Origin: REEB481 sp039796915
GTDB lineage: Bacteria; Bacteroidota; Bacteroidia; NS11-12g; UBA955
Assembly (NCBI GenBank): GCA_039796915.1
Contig: JBDKIU010000101.1
Coordinates: 1 to 5,749 of the forward strand
Direction: 5' to 3'
Length of the DNA stretch: 5,749 nucleotides
Part shown: piece by piece, positions 1 through 5,749 of the stretch
Position numbering within the stretch: the first letter of the stretch is position 1
Layout of the letters: the number at the start of each line of letters is the position of its first letter
Position numbers and translations under genes: made by a program
Notes under the pieces: generated by a model
What the model was told of the DNA's origin: nothing
Database searches by the model: none
The model's input: only the letters and a program-made list of their open reading frames with translations

Positions 1-1164
1 GGATTTGGCGCTGGCCACCGTACAATCAAACACATCGGCAAGGGTATAAAGGGCATCACCGGCTTTCACCGTGTAATACACCCAAACTTTCGCATTGGAT
101 GCCGGCGCAACTTTCGGTGCCACGTGTGGGCGCACTTCGATATACGTGACAGAATCAACCACACGCACAATGGTATCGTACAATGGTGGCGGAGCGCCGG
201 GAACCGGTGCAGGCAATTCCGCAACAGGAATCTGTTTAAACACGGTATCCGGACTGCTGCTGGTGATGAGCACTGCAGGCGGCGGTGGCGGCTGAAGCGT
301 CATGCACAGTGAATCGCGGATCTGGTTATACCTCTTTCCAAGGCCCACGGGCAAATACAAAGGAACAGGTTCCGACACATGAGGAACATACGCACCCCGC
401 AGCACCGGATTAAAAAACCGAAGATCTTCAGGTTTCACCGGCAGCTTTTCCTCCAGCAACCTGAACGGCATGGCACAGGCAGACCAAACGGTATCGGCCT
501 GTTCCGGCACATAGGTTTTCAGTTTAATGCCATGCAGGGAATGGAAGTTGAAGATGTACAACATACCCATGTAGCGTACCATGGGCGCCTGATATGCTTC
601 CGGAAGGAAGAAATGCACGCTGTCGTAATTCAGTGTATTTCCAGCCAGGCGGATGGCCTTGTTCAATTCCACCGGACCAATGCGAAAAGCGGTAATCACC
701 ATTTTCCAGTCACGGTAAATACGGTACAGTTCAGCCAGGTAGGCTGTAGCGGCTTTGGCCGCTTTTTCGCGGCTGCGGCGTTCGTCAATGTAGGAATTCA
801 TTTTCAGGCCGTAGCGCTTGGCAATGGCAAAGCTCAGCGGCCAGGAACCTGAAGCACCATCATATCCTGAATAGTCGTAGGCGAGGTTGGTGTTTGCAAT
901 GGGAATATAGCGCAGAAACCCGGGCAGGCCGCGCTCTGCAAGAGCTTTATCTACCACGCCCAGCAGCGCTTCACTGCGGCCCAGCATGAACGAGGTGTAT
1001 TCTTCTTCATTCTGCAACCAATACACAATTTCGGCATCTACCTGCTCATTGTAAAAGCAAGGCAAACCCTGATTGCAGAGTGCAGCAATGCGCTTGATAT
1101 ACACATCGGTTTGGGCACTGGCTGCCTGGACCATCAGAAAAAGGAGCAGGCAAAAAACGCGCAT
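1..1164 (-). CDS. Secreted lytic-transglycosylase-like protein with LysM domain (MltD-like, probably non-catalytic), 3' end outside window
   Basis: An open frame of 388 codons runs without a stop from the ATG at 1164 to base 1; the C-terminus lies beyond the window. Residues 1-17 form a signal peptide (MRVFCLLLFLMVQAASA, then Q), so the protein is exported. Residues about 75-215 align by eye with the MltD-type transglycosylase (SLT) domain: RGLP at 78-81, YIPI at 86-89, KRYGL at 116-120, DERR at 127-130, a GP at 163-164, NKAIR at 168-172 and HGI at 211-213. The residue where active enzymes have the catalytic Glu (YLPIxESxF) is Asn91, GLWQF is replaced by GSWPL (106-110), and AYNxGP reads AFRIGP. 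Residues 230-290 resemble the LNP...RG..P segment that follows this domain in Bacteroidota homologues. Residues 291-360 are a Pro/Val-rich linker. A LysM domain begins near 363 (YYTVKAGDALYTLADVF) and is cut by the edge. The start overlaps the gatA stop as TGATG. Family and LysM are well supported; loss of catalysis is inference. Confidence 0.88.
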   Translation of the reverse strand, partial: MRVFCLLLFLMVQAASAQTDVYIKRIAALCNQGLPCFYNEQVDAEIVYWLQNEEEYTSFMLGRSEALLGVVDKALAERGLPGFLRYIPIANTNLAYDYSGYDGASGSWPLSFAIAKRYGLKMNSYIDERRSREKAAKAATAYLAELYRIYRDWKMVITAFRIGPVELNKAIRLAGNTLNYDSVHFFLPEAYQAPMVRYMGMLYIFNFHSLHGIKLKTYVPEQADTVWSACAMPFRLLEEKLPVKPEDLRFFNPVLRGAYVPHVSEPVPLYLPVGLGKRYNQIRDSLCMTLQPPPPPAVLITSSSPDTVFKQIPVAELPAPVPGAPPPLYDTIVRVVDSVTYIEVRPHVAPKVAPASNAKVWVYYTVKAGDALYTLADVFDCTVASAKS

Positions 1165-2600
1165 CAGTGCATCAAACGTGACAGGTAATCGGAGAAGTGC
1201 AACATGCTCGCTTCCTTGAAATTGGCAGCCATCACCTGCATGCCAAAGGGCAAACCGGCCGCATTGGTTCCTGCAGGAATTGAGATTGCCGGATTACCCG
1301 CAATATTGGCCTGAACGGTGAATAAATCAGCGAGGTACATGGCTATAGGATCGCTGGCTTTTTCCCCCATTTTAAACGGTGGGGTACTGGTTGTCGGCAA
1401 CAGCAGAAAATCATAAGCCTCAAGCAGTGCATGGGTTTTATCGCGAATCACGCGACGCACCTTTTGCGCCTTAGAGTAATATGCATCGTAGAAATCGCTG
1501 CTCAACACAAACGTACCAAGCATGATCCGTCGTTTTACTTCGGGACCAAAGCCTTCGCTGCGCGAGCGTTTGAATGTGGAATCGAGGTCGTTCGCTGCGG
1601 GACTTCTGTAGCCGTAAGTCAGCCCGGAATAACGGGAAAGATTGCTGGAAGCCTCTGCCGTGGTAAGCACATAATAGCAAGGAACCATGTAATCGAGGTA
1701 TGGGAAAGAAACCGCCTCTACCTGATGACCTTCGTTGCGCAAGCGCTCAAAAACCGAAAGGCAGCGCTCCCTGATTTCCGGATCCAGTCCGGGGTGATCC
1801 AGGGCGTCGCCGAGGTAGGCAATCCGCAAAGATGGAGGCACTTCAGCTTCCAAAGCTTGTGTATAGGAATCAACAGGAGCTGAGGAGCAAGTAGCATCGT
1901 GGTCATCAGCGCCGGCCAGAACTTCCAGCAGCAATGCGGCATCAGCCACCGTGCGTGTCATTGGACCGATCTGGTCAAAACTCGAAGCATAAGCCAGCAA
2001 ACCCCAACGGCTGATGCGGCCATAGGTTGGCTTGAGGCCTACCGTTCCGGTGAAGGCAGCCGGCTGCCTGATGGAACCGCCGGTATCAGAACCCAAGGCT
2101 GCATGACACATGCCTGCCTGAACTGCCACGGCACTGCCTCCGGAAGAACCTCCCGGAACACGCGTGGGATCGATGGCATTGCGCACCGGACCAAAGGCGC
2201 TGTTTTCATTGCTGGCGCCCATGGCAAATTCGTCGCAGTTGGTGCGCCCAATGATGATGGCACCTTCCTTTAACAAGCGCTCGGTAACGGTGGCGTTGTA
2301 TAAACTTTTAAATCCCTTCAGGATTTTGCTGGAGGCACTTACTTCATGATCCTTGTGGCAAATCACATCTTTCAATGCTACCACCATGCCGGCCAGCCTG
2401 CCGGGATTGTGCCCCTGTTGCAATTGCGCATCCAGCTCATCGGCACGACTGCGGGCTTCATCCGCATAAATTTCCAGAAACGCGTTGAGGTCTTTGTGCG
2501 TTTCAGCTGCGCTGAGGCAAGCTTCTACCAGTGATCTGCAGGTGCAAACACCCGATTCCAGATCGGCACGAAGCCTGGAGTACTGTGTATAGGAGTACAA
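1164..2600 (-). CDS. gatA: Glu-tRNA(Gln)/Asp-tRNA(Asn) amidotransferase subunit A
   Basis: GatA is the glutaminase subunit of the cytoplasmic GatCAB complex. It frees ammonia from glutamine, which GatB uses to convert mischarged Glu-tRNA(Gln) or Asp-tRNA(Asn) to the correct aminoacyl-tRNA. The amidase-signature triad is complete: Lys77 in ALKD, the cis-Ser152 in GGSSGGS (150-156), and nucleophile Ser176 in GSDTGGSIRQP (170-180). GatA-specific features follow, including SSNLSRYSG, a YGYR motif, EVKRRIMLGTFVLS and PTTSTPPF. The length of 478 aa is normal for the family. The start is a TTG at 2600: the frame upstream meets the tatA stop after six sense codons with no ATG or GTG, and the N-terminal alignment (Y..L R.DL..G..TC.SLVE) fits a start here. 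No convincing Shine-Dalgarno sequence is seen. The gene lies 18 bases after tatA and its TGA overlaps the next ATG, so the three are probably co-transcribed. gatB and gatC are not in the window. Confidence 0.96.
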   Translation of the reverse strand: MYSYTQYSRLRADLESGVCTCRSLVEACLSAAETHKDLNAFLEIYADEARSRADELDAQLQQGHNPGRLAGMVVALKDVICHKDHEVSASSKILKGFKSLYNATVTERLLKEGAIIIGRTNCDEFAMGASNENSAFGPVRNAIDPTRVPGGSSGGSAVAVQAGMCHAALGSDTGGSIRQPAAFTGTVGLKPTYGRISRWGLLAYASSFDQIGPMTRTVADAALLLEVLAGADDHDATCSSAPVDSYTQALEAEVPPSLRIAYLGDALDHPGLDPEIRERCLSVFERLRNEGHQVEAVSFPYLDYMVPCYYVLTTAEASSNLSRYSGLTYGYRSPAANDLDSTFKRSRSEGFGPEVKRRIMLGTFVLSSDFYDAYYSKAQKVRRVIRDKTHALLEAYDFLLLPTTSTPPFKMGEKASDPIAMYLADLFTVQANIAGNPAISIPAGTNAAGLPFGMQVMAANFKEASMLHFSDYLSRLMH

Positions 2601-2618
2601 AAAGCAGTATTTAAACCC

Positions 2619-2831
2619 TTACTTCTTGTCGGCTGACTGATCTTTAGCCGAATCTTCGATTTCGCGCTTCACGTTGTTTTTGGCGTCGTTGAATTCGCGG
2701 ATGCCTTTACCCAGACCGCGCATCAGCTCGGGGATTTTCCTGCCTCCGAACATCAGCACCACAATGAGTAAGATCAGGATGATTTCGGTGGTGCCCAGAG
2801 AACCGAGCAACAGTAAAACATGGTGATTCAT
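2619..2831 (-). CDS. tatA: Sec-independent (twin-arginine) protein translocase subunit TatA
   Basis: This 70-residue protein has the full TatA/TatE layout. A short N-terminus is followed by a polar Glu16 at the start of the membrane helix (TTEIILILLIVVLM, about 14-27). Then come the FGG hinge (28-30), the RKIPEL turn, and an amphipathic helix (LMRGLGKGIREF, about 36-47). The tail is highly charged (KREIEDSAKDQSADKK). TatA oligomerises in the inner membrane around TatBC and forms the path for folded proteins carrying twin-arginine signals. Bacteroidota commonly have TatA plus TatC without a distinct TatB; TatB-like features such as a longer tail are absent here. The gene is first in the leftward operon with gatA and the LysM protein. 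A -7-like element lies 15 bases upstream of the ATG. tatC is not in the window. TatA versus TatE cannot be separated by sequence alone. Confidence 0.95.
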   Translation of the reverse strand: MNHHVLLLLGSLGTTEIILILLIVVLMFGGRKIPELMRGLGKGIREFNDAKNNVKREIEDSAKDQSADKK

Positions 2832-2845
2832 GGTGAAAATTTCCT

Positions 2846-2853
2846 CAAAAATA
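2846..2853 (-). promoter_or_regulatory. Putative -7 promoter element for tatA-gatA operon
   Basis: Read on the minus strand, this is TATTTTTG, a full match to the Bacteroidota sigma-A -7 consensus TAnnTTTG. It lies 14 bases before the tatA start codon, which would give a very short leader. A clear TTTG -33 box at the usual spacing of about 19 bases is not seen, so the call rests on one short element in the expected place. Confidence 0.4.
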
Positions 2854-2880
2854 GCAAAACCGAAGCCAATAGCACCCTAA

Positions 2881-2888
2881 AACCTTTG
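2881..2888 (+). promoter_or_regulatory. Putative -7 promoter element for frr
   Basis: AACCTTTG matches the Bacteroidota -7 consensus TAnnTTTG at all but the first base and is followed by CAGAC. It lies about 30 bases upstream of the frr ATG. A second near match, TATTTTCG at 2896-2903, is an alternative. No good -33 TTTG is visible for either. Just before the ATG there is only a weak purine run (TAAGG). Confidence 0.33.
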
Positions 2889-2919
2889 CAGACATTATTT
2901 TCGCGTCGCAACTAAGGCC

Positions 2920-3477
2920 ATGAGTGTAAGTCAAATCATCAGCGAGCTCAGGGAAAACCTGGAAAAAAACCTGCAACACACCGTAAGTGAATTCAACCGC
3001 TTAAGAGCCGGCAAAGCCAGTCCCGATATGCTGGGCAGTGTGATGGTAGAATACTACGGCGCCATGACTCCACTTTCCCAGCTGGCCAATGTTTCCACGC
3101 CCGACGCACGCACCCTGATGATTCAGCCTTGGGATAAAGGCCTGATTCGCCCGGTTGAAACGGCCATCATCTATGCCAATTTGGGATTTGCGCCCAGCAA
3201 CGACGGCGATACCATTCGCATCAACATTCCTCCGGTTACCGAAGAGCGACGCAAAGAACTGGTGAAGCTTTCCAAGCAGGAAGCTGAACATGGCAAAGTG
3301 GGTATCCGCAATTTGCGCAAGGAAGCCAACGAGAAGATTAAGAAGTTGCAGAAAGACGGGCTCAGCGAAGACGATGCCAAGGCTGGTGAAGAAGAGGTTC
3401 AGAAGCTGATTGATGCCTTCATCAAGAAAACCGATGAAGCCATGATTCAAAAGGAAAAAGAAATTATGACCGTTTGA
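2920..3477 (+). CDS. frr: Ribosome recycling factor
   Basis: Ribosome recycling factor works with EF-G to split the post-termination ribosome from mRNA and tRNA. The 185-residue product has normal family length. Domain I is the three-helix bundle built from about residues 1-30 and 105-185; domain II is the small beta domain at about 31-104. Family motifs are clear: FNRLRAGKASP (25-35), where most homologues have RxGRASP so Lys32 is a conservative change; YYGAMTPLSQLANVSTPDAR (45-64); IQPWDKG (68-74); and PPVTEERRKELVK (104-116). Arg130 and Arg133 lie in RNLRKEAN, corresponding to the conserved arginines of the long helix. It is the only rightward gene here, divergent from tatA and convergent with purK. 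In many bacteria frr follows pyrH; pyrH is absent here and frr appears monocistronic. Confidence 0.98.
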   Translation: MSVSQIISELRENLEKNLQHTVSEFNRLRAGKASPDMLGSVMVEYYGAMTPLSQLANVSTPDARTLMIQPWDKGLIRPVETAIIYANLGFAPSNDGDTIRINIPPVTEERRKELVKLSKQEAEHGKVGIRNLRKEANEKIKKLQKDGLSEDDAKAGEEEVQKLIDAFIKKTDEAMIQKEKEIMTV

Positions 3478-3492
3478 GGTTTGCCCTCAGGC
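3472..3492. terminator. Possible small bidirectional hairpin between frr and purK
   Basis: TGAGG (3475-3479) and CCTCA (3485-3489) are perfect inverted repeats around a five-base loop, TTTGC. Two G-T wobbles and one G-C pair can extend the stem to 3472-3492. The arms contain the two stop codons of the convergent genes. There is no T-tract on either side, so this is not a classical intrinsic terminator. It may act weakly or be coincidental. Confidence 0.25.
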
Positions 3493-4668
3493 CGGTACAA
3501 ATTGAAGCAACTCGCGCACCTTTAAGGTTTTTGATTTCAGGGCATCCATGTTTTCGGCCATGACCGTCACATGACCCATTTTACGCATCGCCCTGATACT
3601 GCTTTTGTTATACAAATGGATGTACACTCCGGGAATGGAAAGCGCTTCAGCTGTTCCCTGCAGTTTGTATGCACCTTCCAGGCCTTCCGGACCCAACAGG
3701 TTTATCATGGCTGCGGGTTGGATCAATGACGGATCACCCAGGGGCAAGCCGCACAGAATTCTGTTTAACTGTTCATACTGGCTGGTATAACAGGCTTCAA
3801 TGGTATGATGGCCGCTGTTGTGCGGGCGTGGCGCTATTTCATTAATCCAGACATCCTGATTCTTGTCGCAGAGCAATTCCACCGCAAAAACGCCCACGCC
3901 ATCCAGGGCCTGAACCGCATCTACCGCAAGGTTACGCGCCCGTTGTTCCAAAGCGGCATCGATTTCAGCCGGCATGAACAGAAACTCCACCAGGTTGGCC
4001 ACCGGGTGAAATTCCATCTGTATGCAGGGCCAGGTGCAGCAGTTCCCTTGCTCGTCGCGGGCTACGATGACAGCCAGCTCCAGCGCATCTTCCACAAATT
4101 CCTCCAGCAGTGAGGCTGTTTCAAAGGCGGGCTGATAACTTCCGTTCATCAGCGCTTCGCGACTGAAGATGTCCACGCCACGGCCATCGTAACCGCCCGT
4201 GCGGCATTTGGCCACCAGCCGATCGCCCTTCAGTTCCACACAAGCCTCTTTCCACGCATCCGGATGATCTGCCAGCCTGAAGTTGGTTGTTGGCAAACCA
4301 TGGTTGTAGTAACACTGCTTTTGAAGGCCTTTGTCGCTGATGATGTTCAACACCCTGGGCGAAGGAATGATGCGCTTACCTGCCGCTTCCAGCTCCAGCA
4401 AAGTGCTTACGCCCACATGTTCAATTTCAAAGGTGAGCACATCACAGGCTGCTGCCAGCTTGCGCAGGGCTTCCGGGTCATTCAGGCTTCCACAGATCAC
4501 CCGGTCGGCAACCAGCGAAGCCGGACAATGTGCATCCTGCTCCAAAACTACATAACGCACGTTCCAGGGACGGGAAGCTTCTATCAGCATTTTGCCTAAC
4601 TGTCCGCCGCCAATAACACCAATGGTTCCTTGAACCGGGAACATCAATCTTTTGCTTTCTTCACCCAT
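3487..4668 (-). CDS. purK: 5-(carboxyamino)imidazole ribonucleotide synthase (N5-CAIR synthetase, PurK)
   Basis: PurK is an ATP-grasp enzyme of de novo purine synthesis. It joins bicarbonate to aminoimidazole ribonucleotide with ATP to make N5-CAIR, which PurE then rearranges. Visible landmarks are the N-terminal GVIGGGQLGKM (17-27), TFEIEHV (79-85), the ATP-grasp glycine loop GGYDGRG (158-164), LLEEFVE (187-193), FAVELL (261-266), and the metal and substrate motif NEIAPRPHNSGHHTIE (276-291) followed by TSQYEQ (295-300) and LPLG. The 393 aa length is typical. Two starts are possible. ATG 4668 has AAGGA five bases upstream (complement of 4674-4678) and overlaps the glycosyltransferase by 25 bases. 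ATG 4644 (residue Met9) forms TGATG with the glycosyltransferase stop and gives 385 aa. Both keep the whole enzyme. It is last in the leftward operon and converges on frr. purE is not in the window. Confidence 0.96.
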   Translation of the reverse strand: MGEESKRLMFPVQGTIGVIGGGQLGKMLIEASRPWNVRYVVLEQDAHCPASLVADRVICGSLNDPEALRKLAAACDVLTFEIEHVGVSTLLELEAAGKRIIPSPRVLNIISDKGLQKQCYYNHGLPTTNFRLADHPDAWKEACVELKGDRLVAKCRTGGYDGRGVDIFSREALMNGSYQPAFETASLLEEFVEDALELAVIVARDEQGNCCTWPCIQMEFHPVANLVEFLFMPAEIDAALEQRARNLAVDAVQALDGVGVFAVELLCDKNQDVWINEIAPRPHNSGHHTIEACYTSQYEQLNRILCGLPLGDPSLIQPAAMINLLGPEGLEGAYKLQGTAEALSIPGVYIHLYNKSSIRAMRKMGHVTVMAENMDALKSKTLKVRELLQFVPA

Positions 4669-5402
4669 TGAAATCCTTTGATAAAATATTTGAGGTAAAT
4701 GAGGGGCAACCAGCTGAAGAAGCCGTGACTTCTGAGGGACTGATGGTCTTCTGCATTCGCCTTCATGCGCGCTGAGAATCCGGCATTGCTGGTTCCTCCT
4801 TCACGCATCCTGACGGTGATAAAATCGCGATACCTGGTACTTAGTCTGTGTATTTTGATGAAGCGCAGCATCAGGTCAAAATCGGCTGAAATGCGGTATT
4901 TCAGGTTGAACAATCCATACTTGGTGTACACTTCGCGCTTCACAAAAAAGCCCGGATGCGGGGGCTGATAACCAATCCTGAACATCCAGGGTTTCCACAC
5001 CGTGGCCGCGCAGTATCGCGTAATTTTATCCAAATCATCCCAGCTGCACACCTCAACAGCGGTACAGAGCAAATCCATCCGGTGGTTTTGAAACTCTTCC
5101 ACCACTCTGCTGATGACACCCGAGTGGTGAAACACATCATCGCTGTGCAACAACGCTACAATGTCGCCAGTAGCCATGAGGATGCCTTTGTTCAGGGCAT
5201 CGTAAATACCCTTGTCGCGTTCTGAAACAAATTGCGTTACCGCGTGGCCATAGGATTTTACGATTTCCTGCGTTCCATCGCTGCTGTTCCCATCCACGAT
5301 GATGTATTCAATCTCGGGATAGTCCTGGGCAACAACCGAATCGATGGTATCCTTCAGGGTTTTTGCCGAGTTGTAGGTTACGGTGATGACTGATACCTTC
5401 AT
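4644..5402 (-). CDS. Family 2 glycosyltransferase (GT-A fold), surface polysaccharide type
   Basis: The 252-residue protein is a GT2 enzyme that moves a sugar from a nucleotide-sugar to a growing glycan, probably lipid-linked and on the cytoplasmic face. Nucleotide-binding features are SVITVTYNSAKTL (4-16), YIIVDGNSSDGT (33-44) and SERDKGIYDALNKGI (60-74). GDIVALLHSDD (79-89) carries the metal-binding DxD-like end. The acceptor side includes PHPGFFVKREVY (148-159) and ISADFDLMLRF (171-181). The pattern resembles WcaE/WcaA-like and other polysaccharide transferases. There is no signal peptide or long membrane domain; residues about 228-242 (FFSWLPLIYLKYFIK) are hydrophobic and aromatic and could sit on the membrane. 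Its ATG overlaps the upstream acetyltransferase stop by four bases (ATGA, 5399-5402), indicating coupled translation. Donor, acceptor and linkage cannot be read from the sequence. Confidence 0.93.
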   Translation of the reverse strand: MKVSVITVTYNSAKTLKDTIDSVVAQDYPEIEYIIVDGNSSDGTQEIVKSYGHAVTQFVSERDKGIYDALNKGILMATGDIVALLHSDDVFHHSGVISRVVEEFQNHRMDLLCTAVEVCSWDDLDKITRYCAATVWKPWMFRIGYQPPHPGFFVKREVYTKYGLFNLKYRISADFDLMLRFIKIHRLSTRYRDFITVRMREGGTSNAGFSARMKANAEDHQSLRSHGFFSWLPLIYLKYFIKGFQWVKKAKD

Positions 5403-5749
5403 TCCTGAATTGTTCTTTGACGCAACATTTGCGCGGGAACACCCGCATATACGCTGTATGCCTGGAGGTTTTTGGTAGCCACGGCGCCAACGCTAAGCAC
5501 ACTGTGGCTGTGACAGGTTACACCCGGACAAACCACCGTTTTGGCACCAATCCATACGCCGTCTTCCAGCGTGATGCTTCCGGTAATCAGGTCGAAGGTG
5601 CTGCGGCGGTAGTTGTGGTTGCCGCAGAGCAACATCGCACCCTGCGAAATGCAAACATGGTTTCCGATGACCACCCGGTCGAGGTTGTCAATCCACACAT
5701 GTTCGCCCAGCCAGCAATGGTTTCCAATTTCCAGCTTCCACGGGTATTT
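5399..5749 (-). CDS. WcaF-type hexapeptide-repeat acetyltransferase (polysaccharide O-acetyltransferase), 5' end outside window
   Basis: The frame is open from the right edge to the TGA at 5399-5401, giving 116 visible codons; the N-terminus is missing. An internal GTG at 5698 starts a shorter reading, but the in-frame residues before it (YPWKLEIGNHCWLGEHVW) clearly belong to the family, so this is a partial gene rather than a short one. Left-handed beta-helix hexapeptide repeats are visible (VVIGNHVCISQGA, ITLEDGVWIGAKTVV, VTCHSHSVLSVGAVA), ending in YAGVPAQ, the usual C-terminal signature. The GNHNY motif (His at visible residue 45) matches the catalytic His of the acetyl-CoA-dependent sugar acetyltransferases of the WcaF/NodL/LacA group, which are usually about 180-200 aa. 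The overall pattern is closest to WcaF of colanic acid synthesis. The four-base overlap with the glycosyltransferase argues that both modify the same glycan. The acceptor sugar is unknown. Confidence 0.9.
   Translation of the reverse strand, partial: KYPWKLEIGNHCWLGEHVWIDNLDRVVIGNHVCISQGAMLLCGNHNYRRSTFDLITGSITLEDGVWIGAKTVVCPGVTCHSHSVLSVGAVATKNLQAYSVYAGVPAQMLRQRTIQE

Noticed and set aside
270..295. GGCGGCGGTGGCGGC tract as a possible repeat or regulatory element
   Set aside because: It encodes the PPPPP run of the linker on the minus strand and is explained by coding.
379..852. 157-codon open frame on the plus strand
   Set aside because: It lies antisense to the transglycosylase-like gene, whose frame shows a signal peptide, family motifs and a LysM domain. 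The plus-strand product has no recognisable motif and no start signal.
1..1164. Pseudogene call for the transglycosylase-like gene because the catalytic motifs are lost
   Set aside because: There is no frameshift or internal stop, the signal peptide and LysM are intact, and the substitutions keep the fold landmarks. A maintained non-catalytic protein fits better.
1899..2273. 124-codon plus-strand frame, and other frames opposite 1164-2600
   Set aside because: These are antisense shadows of gatA, which has its full catalytic triad and family motifs over the same bases.
3001..3450. 149-codon minus-strand frame
   Set aside because: It is antisense to frr, a clear full-length conserved gene. 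The hydrophobic look of the product follows from complementing the charged helices of the factor.
5399..5698. Complete 99-codon acetyltransferase starting at GTG 5698
   Set aside because: The frame continues upstream to the window edge with residues typical of the family, so this is the C-terminal part of a longer gene.
1..5749. tRNA, rRNA, CRISPR, insertion sequence or attachment site
   Set aside because: No cloverleaf, repeat-spacer pattern, transposase motif or terminal inverted repeats could be seen on reading; coding regions fill nearly all of the window.

Overview
The window looks like a chromosomal segment of a Bacteroidota bacterium. It is of moderate GC by eye and densely packed, with six genes that can be named and one that can be placed in a family. 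The lineage call rests on three things: a TatA with an FGGRKIPEL hinge next to gatA, a PurK of Bacteroidota type, and Bacteroidota-like -7 promoter elements (TAnnTTTG) in the one real intergenic gap. There are no RNA genes, mobile elements, CRISPR arrays or long repeats, and no gene-free stretch reaches 300 bases.

Layout. Bases 1-2831 (minus strand) hold tatA, gatA and then a secreted LysM protein with a lytic-transglycosylase-like domain that runs off the left edge. These three read as one operon: the tatA-gatA gap is 18 bases, and the gatA stop overlaps the next start as TGATG. Bases 2832-2919 are a divergent promoter region. Bases 2920-3477 (plus strand) hold frr, ribosome recycling factor. 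Bases 3487-5749 (minus strand) hold an operon read as a WcaF-type acetyltransferase (cut by the right edge), a family 2 glycosyltransferase and purK. These genes overlap one another, and purK converges on frr with only 9 bases between the stop codons.

How they fit together. tatA supplies a Tat translocase pore subunit. gatA supplies the amidase subunit of the tRNA-dependent amidotransferase. The LysM protein acts outside the cytoplasm on or near peptidoglycan. The acetyltransferase and glycosyltransferase look like the tail of a surface polysaccharide (capsule, exopolysaccharide or O-antigen) locus, with the purine gene purK attached at its downstream end.

Most of the content is conserved housekeeping and envelope machinery. 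I see no clear new multi-gene system. The observation most worth following is the lytic-transglycosylase-like protein: its fold landmarks are preserved, but the catalytic glutamate position and the other signature motifs are substituted, which suggests a peptidoglycan-binding pseudoenzyme. Secondary points are the non-ATG start of gatA in the same frame as the upstream tatA stop, the purK start ambiguity, and a small hairpin that pairs the two convergent stop codons.
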